Shown here: positions 55,023 through 63,222 of the stretch, one piece after another
Layout of the letters: each line of letters opens with the position of its first letter
Numbering within the stretch: the first letter of the stretch is position 1
Assembly (NCBI RefSeq): GCF_003346715.1
Contig: NZ_QQPQ01000004.1
Span: forward strand, 1-64,000
Direction: 5' to 3'
DNA length: 64,000 nt
Source of the DNA: Oceanispirochaeta sp. M1
GTDB lineage: Bacteria > Spirochaetota > Spirochaetia > DSM-2461
Notes under the pieces: model-generated
Told to the model about the DNA's origin: nothing
Databases searched by the model: none
Seen by the model: the letters and a program-made list of their open reading frames with translations, nothing else
Program-made: the position numbers and the translations under genes

Positions 55023-56579
55023 ATGTTAAAGAAACTTCTTATTGCAATGCTTATTTGTTTCTGCTCAATAACAACGTTATTTGCAGCCGGACAAAAGGAA
55101 GCAGAAAGCAAAGACGATGCAGTCAAACTGGTTGTATATGGAAATGGCGGTTTTATGAGAGCAAGACTCAGATCCATATCCACAACAGATGAGATGAAGA
55201 GTGCCATGCATGACTGGATACTGGAAAATACGGGATACAGTGTTGAAGTACTCGCCCCGGGTACGTCCTCGGATCAGGATACTCAAAAGATTAATCTACT
55301 CCTGGCATCAGGAAGCCAGCTCGATGGATTTTGGGGAGATTGGCCCGATTACTATTCTCAGGGAGCCATACAGCCCCTGACCGAACATTTTAAAACAGTA
55401 GGACCCAATATCCTGCCGGCATGGCCCAAGTCTTCAGTTGATGCCCTGACACATGACGGTGAGATATGGGGTATCCCGAGAGTAACACCTATGATGTCCT
55501 CCCCCACTTTCTTCAGAACAGACTGGCTGGAAGAACTGGGAATGGATATTCCCGAAACTATAGATGATATGACAGCCTACTTTGAAGCAGTCAAAAAAGC
55601 TAAACCGGCAGGTGACAGAACAGTCCCCCTGCTTCTGAATACAAAAGGGATTCATGGTGCAGTTCCCATGTATGACGGCCTTCTGGGTGCATTCACTGAG
55701 TATGGTTACTCAAACTGGATGGATAAAGACGGCATGCTCAAACCCTATATTCTGCAGCCCGGTGTAAAAGATTTTGTAGTACAGCTGAACCAGTGGTTTG
55801 AAGAAGGATATATCTATCCTGAGTTTGCCTCACTTGATCAGAATAAAATCAGAGATCTAATTTCATCTGCTGTTGTAGGAGCCACAATTAGTACCTCTAC
55901 AGATACAACAGCCACAGACGCAGAGCAGAGAAAAATCAATCCTGACTGTAACTTCGCTCTTAACCCCGCAGGAATCAAGGGGCCCATGGGTCTTGCTGAA
56001 ACCGCAACACCCTCAGGTTACCAGGCACAGCTTGTGCCTGCCAGTTCAAAACACCCTGAAGGTATTGTCGCCATACAGGACTTCCTGTATCAGGACCCTG
56101 CAAATTTCCTGATGTCCCTTTATGGACCCGGAAACTGGGAATGGGATGAAAGTAAGGGCGGCAAAGACGCTGTTGCTTTCACTGGTGAGTACAAAGACTA
56201 TGCCGGTGACTTCGGATGGTCTGTATCACTGGCAGCCTGGGTCGGTATCGGTCTGATTAACGATCGGGAAGATCAGAATTACAAACAGCACCACTACTTC
56301 GGTATCAGCGGGCTGGGAAGAACTCCTCCTGACGTAACAAATACTGACAGAGGAAAGCTGCCTCAGGACGCTTATGTATTGTATGACCAGAATGTTCTGG
56401 AAGAGGAAGTACCCGGTCTGGCAGACCTTCAGAGAATGATGGATGAAGAAGTATTCAAGTTCATCATCGGATCCAGATCTGCTTCTGAATGGGACAGCTT
56501 TATCAACGAACTCTATTCCGCCGGAATGGATGACTGGATCAAGGCCCATACTAAAATGTATCTGGAACAGAGAGGTTAA
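55023..56579 (+). CDS. LplA-type extracellular substrate-binding protein
   Basis: This 518-residue exported protein has signal peptide MLKKLLIAMLICFCSITTLFA, mature start AGQKEAESK and the large LplA-type binding fold (VYGNGGFMRARL; later GIPRVTPMMSSPTFFRTDWLEELGMDIPETIDDMTAYFEAVK). No lipobox is seen. Such long binding proteins serve oligosaccharide importers that use a shared ATPase. AGGAGGAAT lies just before the ATG. Expression is probably set by the direct repeats upstream. Confidence 0.85.
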   Translation: MLKKLLIAMLICFCSITTLFAAGQKEAESKDDAVKLVVYGNGGFMRARLRSISTTDEMKSAMHDWILENTGYSVEVLAPGTSSDQDTQKINLLLASGSQLDGFWGDWPDYYSQGAIQPLTEHFKTVGPNILPAWPKSSVDALTHDGEIWGIPRVTPMMSSPTFFRTDWLEELGMDIPETIDDMTAYFEAVKKAKPAGDRTVPLLLNTKGIHGAVPMYDGLLGAFTEYGYSNWMDKDGMLKPYILQPGVKDFVVQLNQWFEEGYIYPEFASLDQNKIRDLISSAVVGATISTSTDTTATDAEQRKINPDCNFALNPAGIKGPMGLAETATPSGYQAQLVPASSKHPEGIVAIQDFLYQDPANFLMSLYGPGNWEWDESKGGKDAVAFTGEYKDYAGDFGWSVSLAAWVGIGLINDREDQNYKQHHYFGISGLGRTPPDVTNTDRGKLPQDAYVLYDQNVLEEEVPGLADLQRMMDEEVFKFIIGSRSASEWDSFINELYSAGMDDWIKAHTKMYLEQRG

Positions 56580-56591
56580 TTTTATACAGAT

Positions 56592-56609
56592 GCGGCTCAA
56601 CAGAGCCGC
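56592..56609 (+). promoter_or_regulatory. Intercistronic hairpin after the binding-protein gene
   Basis: Perfect 7-bp stem GCGGCTC/GAGCCGC with an AACA loop and no T run, 13 bp after the stop codon. Confidence 0.6.
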
Positions 56610-56636
56610 TTCTGAATCAACTAAATTCGGAGATCA

Positions 56637-56659
56637 GCAGTCCCTTCTAAAGGGGCTGC
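56637..56659 (+). promoter_or_regulatory. Hairpin that could hide the permease ribosome site
   Basis: GCAGTCCCT/AGGGGCTGC with a short loop; its 3' arm contains the AAGGGG ribosome-site-like sequence before the ATG at 56669. Confidence 0.45.
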
Positions 56660-56668
56660 ACATATAAA

Positions 56669-57601
56669 ATGAATAAGATAAATAGTAATTCAACTATAAA
56701 AAAAATCATAAATTACAGGCTGCTTTATGCCCTGATACTGCCGGGGCTACTGTATGTTCTGATCTTTAGATACATCCCTCTTCTAGGAACTGTAGTGGCC
56801 TTCAAAAAAGTCCCGACATTTGCCACCATCGAACAGATTATTGCGGCTGACTGGGTAGGTTTATACCAGTTTAAAAAATTCGTTAACTCCCACTATTTCT
56901 GGAATATCCTGGGAAATACATTCAAACTCGCCGGACTCAGAATGATATTTGAGTTTGGAGCTCCGGTTATTCTCGCTCTTCTTATGAACGAAATCAGGAA
57001 CAGTTATTTCAAAAAATTCGTACAGACCGTCTCATATATGCCCTATTTCATATCAACAGTTGTTCTGGCAGGTCTTGTGTTCAATGTTCTCTCACTTCAG
57101 GGCGGAATCATCCCTGAATTGATCAGAAGATTTGGAGGTGAAGCTGCATACTATCTGGGAGATACAAGAAGTTTCAGAGGTGTTCTTCTCGCAGCCATTG
57201 TCTGGAAAAATATAGGCTGGGGGACAATCATCTATCTGGCAGCTCTGTCAGGAATAGATCCTCAACTTTATGAAGCATCCCGTATAGATGGAGCAGGACG
57301 CTGGACTCAAACCATCCATATTTCTCTGCCGTCAATCTCCTTTGCGGTGGTCATAATGTTTCTCCTTAGAATATCCGTGGTTCTGAATCAGGGTTTTGAA
57401 GAGACCCTGCTGCTGTATTCACCTGCTGTTTACGAAGTATCTGATATCATTGATACATACGTCTACAGAGTCGGCCTGCTGCAGAATCAGGCCTCTTTCG
57501 CTTCTGCAGTTGGTCTATTTAAATCACTGCTGGCCCTGGCTCTGGTACTGCTGTCCAATACAGTTGCAAAAAAATTCTCAAATCACAGTCTCTACGGCTG
57601 A
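56669..57601 (+). CDS. LplB-type sugar ABC permease
   Basis: This 310-residue inner-membrane permease has six helices and coupling loop YEASRIDGAGRWTQTIHISLPSISFAVVIM. It begins the permease pair for the LplA-type binding protein. Its ribosome site is inside a possible hairpin, which may keep permease levels below those of the binding protein. Confidence 0.9.
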   Translation: MNKINSNSTIKKIINYRLLYALILPGLLYVLIFRYIPLLGTVVAFKKVPTFATIEQIIAADWVGLYQFKKFVNSHYFWNILGNTFKLAGLRMIFEFGAPVILALLMNEIRNSYFKKFVQTVSYMPYFISTVVLAGLVFNVLSLQGGIIPELIRRFGGEAAYYLGDTRSFRGVLLAAIVWKNIGWGTIIYLAALSGIDPQLYEASRIDGAGRWTQTIHISLPSISFAVVIMFLLRISVVLNQGFEETLLLYSPAVYEVSDIIDTYVYRVGLLQNQASFASAVGLFKSLLALALVLLSNTVAKKFSNHSLYG

Positions 57602-57614
57602 GGAAGGTTATACT

Positions 57615-58493
57615 ATGAGCGATATTTTATTAAGCCGGGGAGAAAAGGCCTTCGGTATATTCAACACTCTGCTGATGTTTCTACTGATACTGATTTTTCT
57701 TGTCCCCTTTTTGTCGGTAGTGATGTCTTCATTTGTTTCCACTCAGGAATATCTTACCCGTACCGGGATGATCCTGATTCCCGATAATTTTGATTTTTCT
57801 TCGTACAAGATGATTCTGAAAAATAAGATGGTCTACAATGCATACGGCATTACGTTCTTCAGAACCATAGTCGGAACATTTCTACAGATTTCCGTCACTA
57901 CAGCGATGGCCTACGGATTATCAAAGGACGACTTACCTGGCAGAAAATTCATACAGATACTGCTTGTGATGTGCCTGGTCTTTCCTGTACAGATCATCCC
58001 GCAGTTTCTACTGATTAAAAATCTGGGGATGATTAATTCATTATGGTCCCTAATCTTTCCATGGATGATGAATATTCAATATATCTTCCTGATGGTTGCA
58101 TTCTTCAAACAGATTCCCGCCAGTCTTGAAGAGGCAGCCATTATTGACGGTTGCAGCCATGTATCCATATTTTTCAGAATCATTCTTCCCCTTTGCCTTC
58201 CCTCGGTAGCAACCATTTCTCTGTTCTATGCCGTATGGCACTGGAATTCCTGGTTTGACGCACAGATGTTTATCAATGATCTGAAATTATATCCCATGCA
58301 GAATCTGCTTAAACGGATACTGGAAGTTCCTCAACTGGGAGACATAGGAGGCAGTCTGGATGATGAACCACTACCTTCTGAATCCATAAAAGGGGCTGTT
58401 ATTGTAATAACCTCTCTGCCGATTCTCTGTATCTACCCTTTTATTCAAAAGTACTTTGTAAAAGGATTTATGATGGGTTCCGTAAAAGGATAA
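57615..58493 (+). CDS. LplC-type sugar ABC permease
   Basis: This 292-residue partner permease has helices from residue 13 onward, coupling loop LEEAAIIDGCSHVSIFFRIILPLCLPSVATI, and the usual KYFVKGFMMGSVKG ending. The start is the ATG at 57615 after GAGGAAGG; the open frame extends 73 codons upstream inside the other permease. No ATPase is encoded in the locus. Confidence 0.9.
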   Translation: MSDILLSRGEKAFGIFNTLLMFLLILIFLVPFLSVVMSSFVSTQEYLTRTGMILIPDNFDFSSYKMILKNKMVYNAYGITFFRTIVGTFLQISVTTAMAYGLSKDDLPGRKFIQILLVMCLVFPVQIIPQFLLIKNLGMINSLWSLIFPWMMNIQYIFLMVAFFKQIPASLEEAAIIDGCSHVSIFFRIILPLCLPSVATISLFYAVWHWNSWFDAQMFINDLKLYPMQNLLKRILEVPQLGDIGGSLDDEPLPSESIKGAVIVITSLPILCIYPFIQKYFVKGFMMGSVKG

Positions 58494-58590
58494 GTATCCC
58501 CCCTCCTCACTGGAGGGGTTCAGTATATTATCTGGTAAAACTATGCTTAATAGGTTACATTTATCAAATAATAAAAATAAAGGTTTGGCA

Positions 58591-59208
58591 ATGTCGGATA
58601 TCTATCAGGAACTCAGATCAAGAATACTCAATGAAACAATAACACCGGGACAGAAAATATCTGAAATTAAACTGGCTGAGGAGTTCAACTGCTCACGCAC
58701 TCCTATTCGAGATGTTCTGAAACGCCTTGAGCTTGATGGCCTTGTGGTAATCAAACCTAAATCCGGAACCTATGTAAAAACTGAAACAACACAGGATCTT
58801 GTTGAGATCATGCAGGTCCGCTCTGCACTTGAACGGCTTGCCTTCATGCAGGCCTGTGAAAATGCGGGTGAGAGAGAAATAAAGAGGCTGGAAAAACTTA
58901 AAAAAGAGATGGACTCTCTGACCCTGCAGGAGCCTATCGATATGATGAAGTTTGCACAGGTTCATTATGAATTCCATTATCATATTATCTGTATTTCAGG
59001 AAATGAACTTCTTAAAACATTTTTTGAACGTCTAAACCTGAGAAGCAGTCATATGTTTTATAAAATGATGGATAAGCACCTCGCTGAAGAAACTCAGATC
59101 GAACATCAAAAAATAATTGATAATCTGAAAAACAGAGACTTGGAAGGTGCGGGTTTCGTGGAAAATCACCTCCACAGAAAAATCAACCGATACCTTAGTG
59201 AAAACTGA
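58591..59208 (+). CDS. FadR-type (FCD) GntR transcriptional regulator
   Basis: This 205-residue regulator has the GntR winged helix (YQELRSRILNETITPGQKISEIKLAEEFNCSRTPIRDVLKRLELDGLVVIKPKSGTYV) and an FCD ligand-binding domain (about 75-205) with the metal-binding-type histidines in HYEFHYHIICISGN and ENHLHRKI. It probably responds to a sugar acid. The TATACATGT sites at three promoters are candidate targets. The start is the ATG at 58591 after AAGG. Confidence 0.85.
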   Translation: MSDIYQELRSRILNETITPGQKISEIKLAEEFNCSRTPIRDVLKRLELDGLVVIKPKSGTYVKTETTQDLVEIMQVRSALERLAFMQACENAGEREIKRLEKLKKEMDSLTLQEPIDMMKFAQVHYEFHYHIICISGNELLKTFFERLNLRSSHMFYKMMDKHLAEETQIEHQKIIDNLKNRDLEGAGFVENHLHRKINRYLSEN

Positions 59209-59246
59209 TTTTCTTTAATATTATGGTGTAATAGTTTCTTACAATT

Positions 59247-59262
59247 CTTGTATACATGTTAT
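59247..59262 (+). promoter_or_regulatory. TATACATGT operator in the UroD-family gene promoter
   Basis: CTTGTATACATGTTAT lies immediately before a -10 TATAAT (59262-59267), inside the promoter spacer, where a bound regulator would block RNA polymerase. Confidence 0.55.
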
Positions 59263-59304
59263 ATAATATACTCAATTAAATCATATATTGATAAGGATAT
59301 ATTT

Positions 59305-60438
59305 ATGACATCCCGAGAAAGAGTAGCTTCTGCAATTAATTGGCAGAAACCGGATAGAATTCCAGTTCATGAAGACTTCTGGACAGACACTTTAACCATA
59401 TGGAAAGATCAGGGCCTCCCATCAAATATTGAAATTTATCCTCATGTTTCAGATAAAAGCAAAACCAGTGTGGATGATTATTTTGATTTTGATATTGCAT
59501 GCATGTATCTGGATGCCTCACCACGTTATGAACAGAAGATACTCTCCCGGGACGGAGAGAACTATACTTATACAGACAGATGGGGCTATACCGCCGAAAA
59601 GCCCTGGGAGAAATCCGGCTCCATTCACTATGTATCGACTGAAACAAAAGACAGAGAAACCTGGGAAAATGAGGTTAAACCCCGATTTGTATTAGATGAA
59701 GATGATACAGCAAGAATCGATGATCACAACTATTTTGAGCATTTCCTCCCCTACCCCTCATGGTCCGGAGCCAAAAAGAAATTTGACAGTGTGAATAGTA
59801 GAGAACGGTACATTCTCTTCAAAAACTACGGCCCCTGGGAAGCGACCTGGCGTCACAGAGATTTCTCCAATCTTCTGATGGATATTGCCCTGGAGCCGGA
59901 CTGGGTCCGTGAAATGGCTGACACTCATCTTAACCTGACATTGGATATACTTAAAAAGTGTCTGAAAGAGGGCATGAGACCGGATGGTTATTTTATGGTT
60001 GATGATCTGGGAGGCAGCAACGCCCCTCTTATGTCTCCTGATATGTGGATGGATGTACTGCAGCCCTCTGTAAAAAAACTTGGAGAATTCCTTAAAAGTG
60101 AAGGGATTGATTTCTGGATGCACAGCTGTGGAAATGCAGAGATGCTCTATGAGCCTCTGATTGACTGTGGTGTGAAGGTCATGAACCCCCTTCAGGCCTC
60201 AGCGGGGCTTGATATAAGAACAATGGTTGAAAAATACAGGGATCGCCTGGCCTTTTACGGCAATATAGATGCCCACCTCCTGGGTAAAGACTGGCTGCCC
60301 CTGGAAGAGGAACTGAAAACCCGTAAAGAAATGTTTAAGACAGGCGGCTGGATCTGTCATACAGATCATTCCATTCCACCGGATATGAACATGGAAGATT
60401 TTCAGAAGATGGTGGACCTGATCAGGTCTGATACTTGA
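59305..60438 (+). CDS. Uroporphyrinogen decarboxylase-family protein, methyltransferase-like
   Basis: This 377-residue protein has the UroD fold seen in MtaA/MtbA-type cobamide methyltransferases. The HxC motif (WMHSCGNAEML) with a later cysteine (LIDCGVKVMNPLQA) matches a zinc site for methyl transfer, and GWICHTDHSIPPDM is typical of this non-heme subgroup. The active site of true HemE is not evident. The start is the ATG at 59305 after AGGA. The QueG-like gene begins inside its stop codon (TTGA), so the two act together. No cobamide-binding protein is encoded nearby. Confidence 0.8.
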   Translation: MTSRERVASAINWQKPDRIPVHEDFWTDTLTIWKDQGLPSNIEIYPHVSDKSKTSVDDYFDFDIACMYLDASPRYEQKILSRDGENYTYTDRWGYTAEKPWEKSGSIHYVSTETKDRETWENEVKPRFVLDEDDTARIDDHNYFEHFLPYPSWSGAKKKFDSVNSRERYILFKNYGPWEATWRHRDFSNLLMDIALEPDWVREMADTHLNLTLDILKKCLKEGMRPDGYFMVDDLGGSNAPLMSPDMWMDVLQPSVKKLGEFLKSEGIDFWMHSCGNAEMLYEPLIDCGVKVMNPLQASAGLDIRTMVEKYRDRLAFYGNIDAHLLGKDWLPLEEELKTRKEMFKTGGWICHTDHSIPPDMNMEDFQKMVDLIRSDT

Positions 60439-61121
60439 CTTCTGAAGAATTAAAAACATATGCCCTGACTCTCAGCGATAAGGCGGGGATTGCTTCTCTT
60501 GAGGCCTTTGATGGTTCTCTGCCCGGTCAACATCCCCTTGATCTGCTTCCTGACTGCCGGTCAGTGCTGGTATTCTGTGTTAAACATCTGGATGTGTTCT
60601 CCAGGAGCCGGGATAAAGACGCCCAGGCCTATTCTCAGGATCTGACAAAGCATATGATGATGCATGCAGCTTATTCCACATCACGATATATCGAGAAGCA
60701 GGGCTTTAAAGCCTTTCCTGTGACAGGTTCCTATAAACTCTACCCGATACGAAAGAGAGAGGATTCTGAGGGAAGGATATCCCTCAGACATGCTGCTCAG
60801 GCCGCGGGTATTGGTTTCATTTCCCGGATAGGTATCATACTTACCGGGGAATATGGACCGGAAGTTCAACTGGGGGCTATTCTGACAAATGCTGAATTAT
60901 CAGCTGATGAGCCCCTGTCATCAGATCCCTGCATAAAATGTAATCTATGTATTAAAATATGCCCCTCCGGAGCTATCAGAGAGCCGGGTCAGGGAGAGCC
61001 CTATCTTCCTGTGAATAAAGATTTTTGTCTCGATTACAGGAAAGAGAACGGCGGCAGCTCTCCCCTGGGCTATACGAAGCAATGTGGACTTTGCCGTTCC
61101 GTATGTCCCGTCGGTAAATAA
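60435..61121 (+). CDS. QueG-like 4Fe-4S protein
   Basis: This 228-residue protein resembles epoxyqueuosine reductase in its N-terminal part and two 4Fe-4S clusters: CIKCNLCIKICPSGAI (CxxCxxCxxxCP) and, later, CGLCRSVCPVGK with an earlier cysteine in DFCLDYR. It is shorter than QueG (about 350-380). The TTG start overlaps the stop of the UroD-family gene. A role in reducing a cobamide or another cofactor for its partner is inferred from the coupling; tRNA modification is unlikely in this setting. Confidence 0.75.
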   Translation: MTSEELKTYALTLSDKAGIASLEAFDGSLPGQHPLDLLPDCRSVLVFCVKHLDVFSRSRDKDAQAYSQDLTKHMMMHAAYSTSRYIEKQGFKAFPVTGSYKLYPIRKREDSEGRISLRHAAQAAGIGFISRIGIILTGEYGPEVQLGAILTNAELSADEPLSSDPCIKCNLCIKICPSGAIREPGQGEPYLPVNKDFCLDYRKENGGSSPLGYTKQCGLCRSVCPVGK

Positions 61122-61155
61122 AAAGCCGGGGATCTTTTCATCAGGATCCCCGGCT
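61117..61155 (-). terminator. Terminator of the Opp operon
   Basis: Perfect 11-bp stem AGCCGGGGATC/GATCCCCGGCT (61124-61134 with 61145-61155), followed on the minus strand by TTTTTATTTA. It also lies just after the plus-strand QueG-like gene and may serve both sides. Confidence 0.85.
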
Positions 61156-61201
61156 CTAAAAATCTGCATAAACAATCAATTAACAATTCGATTCCTGTGA
61201 A

Positions 61202-62212
61202 TCAAGCTAAATCAGCCTCTATCAAATGACAGCTTCCAAAGTGTTCTTTACCATTCACACTGTACTTTTTCAGAACAGGAATTTCTTTTTTACAGATATC
61301 CTTACACTGAGGACAACGGGGATGAAAAGGACAGCCCGAAGGAGGATTAACCGGACTGGGCACATCTCCCTGCAGTACGATTCTGTCTGTCTTTCTATCC
61401 AGATCCGCTACAGGAATTGCTGATAATAGAGCTTTAGTGTAGGGATGCAGTGTATGGGAATAAAGCTCTTCCGCATGGGAAAGCTCAACAATCCGACCCA
61501 GATACATAACAGCAATTCTATCACTGATATATTCAACAACACTCAAATCATGGGTTATGAAAATATAAGTCAGATTTCTTTCATCTTTCAGCTTCTGTAA
61601 CAGTTTCAAAACCTGTGCCTGAATGGAAACATCAAGTGCTGAGACTGCCTCATCACAGACAATAAGTTCGGGTTGGACACTCAGAGCCCGGGCAATACCT
61701 ATTCTCTGTCTCTGACCACCGGAAAATTCATGGGGATAACGATCCATATATTCGGGACGGAGATTCACAGCCTCAAGGAGGTCTCCGATTATCTTCCTCC
61801 GTTCAGCTTTACTCTGTATCCCGAACCTTTTCAGAGGGTCCTGGAGAGATCCGAATATGGTAAAGGCAGGATTCAATGAGGAATGAGGATCCTGAAAAAC
61901 AATCTGCAATTTCTGCCGGGCATCCATCATCTCCTGTTCTGAAAGCCCGCACAGATCTCTGACTTCTCCGTCAAAACTGTATTCCATACTGCCCTCTGAA
62001 GATTTCACCAGCTGCAGAATTGATTTCCCCAATGTGGTTTTTCCACATCCAGACTCACCTACCAAGCCAATTGTTTCACCTTTATAAACATCCAGATCTA
62101 CACCGTCAACAGCCTTAACATGTCCGACTGTGTGTTTGAACACACCCTTTTTTACAGGAAAATATGTCTTGACTCCTCTTAATTTCAGGAGGACTTCCTT
62201 ATCTTTGACCAT
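61202..62212 (-). CDS. oppF: Oligopeptide ABC transporter ATP-binding protein
   Basis: This 336-residue ATPase has Walker A GESGCGKTT, signature FSGGQRQRIGIARAL, Walker B LIVCDEAVSALD and the C-terminal oligopeptide/dipeptide-transporter region with cysteines (NPPSGCPFHPRCPQCKDICKKE). It is the second ATPase of a peptide or related importer. Its ATG shares one base with the stop of the previous gene (TAATG). Confidence 0.9.
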   Translation of the reverse strand: MVKDKEVLLKLRGVKTYFPVKKGVFKHTVGHVKAVDGVDLDVYKGETIGLVGESGCGKTTLGKSILQLVKSSEGSMEYSFDGEVRDLCGLSEQEMMDARQKLQIVFQDPHSSLNPAFTIFGSLQDPLKRFGIQSKAERRKIIGDLLEAVNLRPEYMDRYPHEFSGGQRQRIGIARALSVQPELIVCDEAVSALDVSIQAQVLKLLQKLKDERNLTYIFITHDLSVVEYISDRIAVMYLGRIVELSHAEELYSHTLHPYTKALLSAIPVADLDRKTDRIVLQGDVPSPVNPPSGCPFHPRCPQCKDICKKEIPVLKKYSVNGKEHFGSCHLIEADLA

Positions 62213-63210
62213 TATTTCAGTACCTCCTTATAATTCCAGCATCGAACCCTGTGTTCTCCTTCAAAAAACTCTTCATCGGGCATTACTTCACAGGCTTCAG
62301 TCTTAAAGTCACAACGGGGTGCAAACTGACAACCCTTTGGACGGTTCAGAGGGTCCGGGGTATTTCCCCGTATTGGTTCAATGACCTGCTCTTTCCCCTT
62401 TCCCAGGATGGGAATGGATTCCAGTAGAGCCTTTGTGTAGGGATGAGCCGGCTTTCTGAGCACCTGATCGATAGTACCCCCTTCCACGATATTTCCCATA
62501 TACATGACAACAACATCATCTGCCAGCTCTGCCACAACACCCATATCATGGGTAATCATCATAATGGCTGTGTCATTTTCATCTTTCAGTTTTTCCATCA
62601 ACTCAAAAATCTGAGCCTGAATAGTTACATCCAGAGCCGTTGTCGGCTCATCTGCAATTAGCACCTTGGGATTACAGCTCATGGCCATGGCGATCATGGC
62701 CCTCTGTCTCATTCCTCCTGAAAATTGATGGGGGTATTCATGAAATCTCTGCTCCGGCATGGGAATTCCCATATGCTTCAGCAGTTCTACAGATCGAGCC
62801 CTGGCCTGCTTTTTAGACAAATCCGTATGATAGATCAGATTTTCCATTATCTGGAAGCCTACAGAATACACCGGATTCAAGGCGGTCATGGGGTCCTGGA
62901 AAATCATGGAGATATCTCCGCCCCGGAGCATCCTCATCTCCTTCCCGTTTTTCTTCAGCTGATCGATTCTGACATCACCCTTATCCGAGTGATAGGTAAT
63001 GGCACTGTCTTCTATACGGGACAGAGTTGTAAGAAGGCGCATGATAGAGGAAGCTGTTACGCTTTTCCCACAGCCCGACTCTCCTACAACACAGAGGGTT
63101 CTTCCTTTTCGAACCTTGAATGAGACTCCGTTAACCGCTTTATTACATCTGCTGTTTGTATAAAAGAAGGTTTTCAGGTCATCAACAGTTATGATTGTAT
63201 CATCTTTCAT
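62212..63210 (-). CDS. oppD: Oligopeptide ABC transporter ATP-binding protein
   Basis: This 332-residue ATPase has Walker A GESGCGKSVTASS, signature FSGGMRQRAMIAMAM, Walker B LIADEPTTALD and a cysteine-bearing C-terminal segment (RPKGCQFAPRCDFKTEAC). It is the first ATPase of the importer. The ATG at 63210 has AAGGAGG 7 nt upstream; a TTG one codon earlier is too close. Confidence 0.9.
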   Translation of the reverse strand: MKDDTIITVDDLKTFFYTNSRCNKAVNGVSFKVRKGRTLCVVGESGCGKSVTASSIMRLLTTLSRIEDSAITYHSDKGDVRIDQLKKNGKEMRMLRGGDISMIFQDPMTALNPVYSVGFQIMENLIYHTDLSKKQARARSVELLKHMGIPMPEQRFHEYPHQFSGGMRQRAMIAMAMSCNPKVLIADEPTTALDVTIQAQIFELMEKLKDENDTAIMMITHDMGVVAELADDVVVMYMGNIVEGGTIDQVLRKPAHPYTKALLESIPILGKGKEQVIEPIRGNTPDPLNRPKGCQFAPRCDFKTEACEVMPDEEFFEGEHRVRCWNYKEVLK

Positions 63211-63222
63211 CAACGAACCTCC

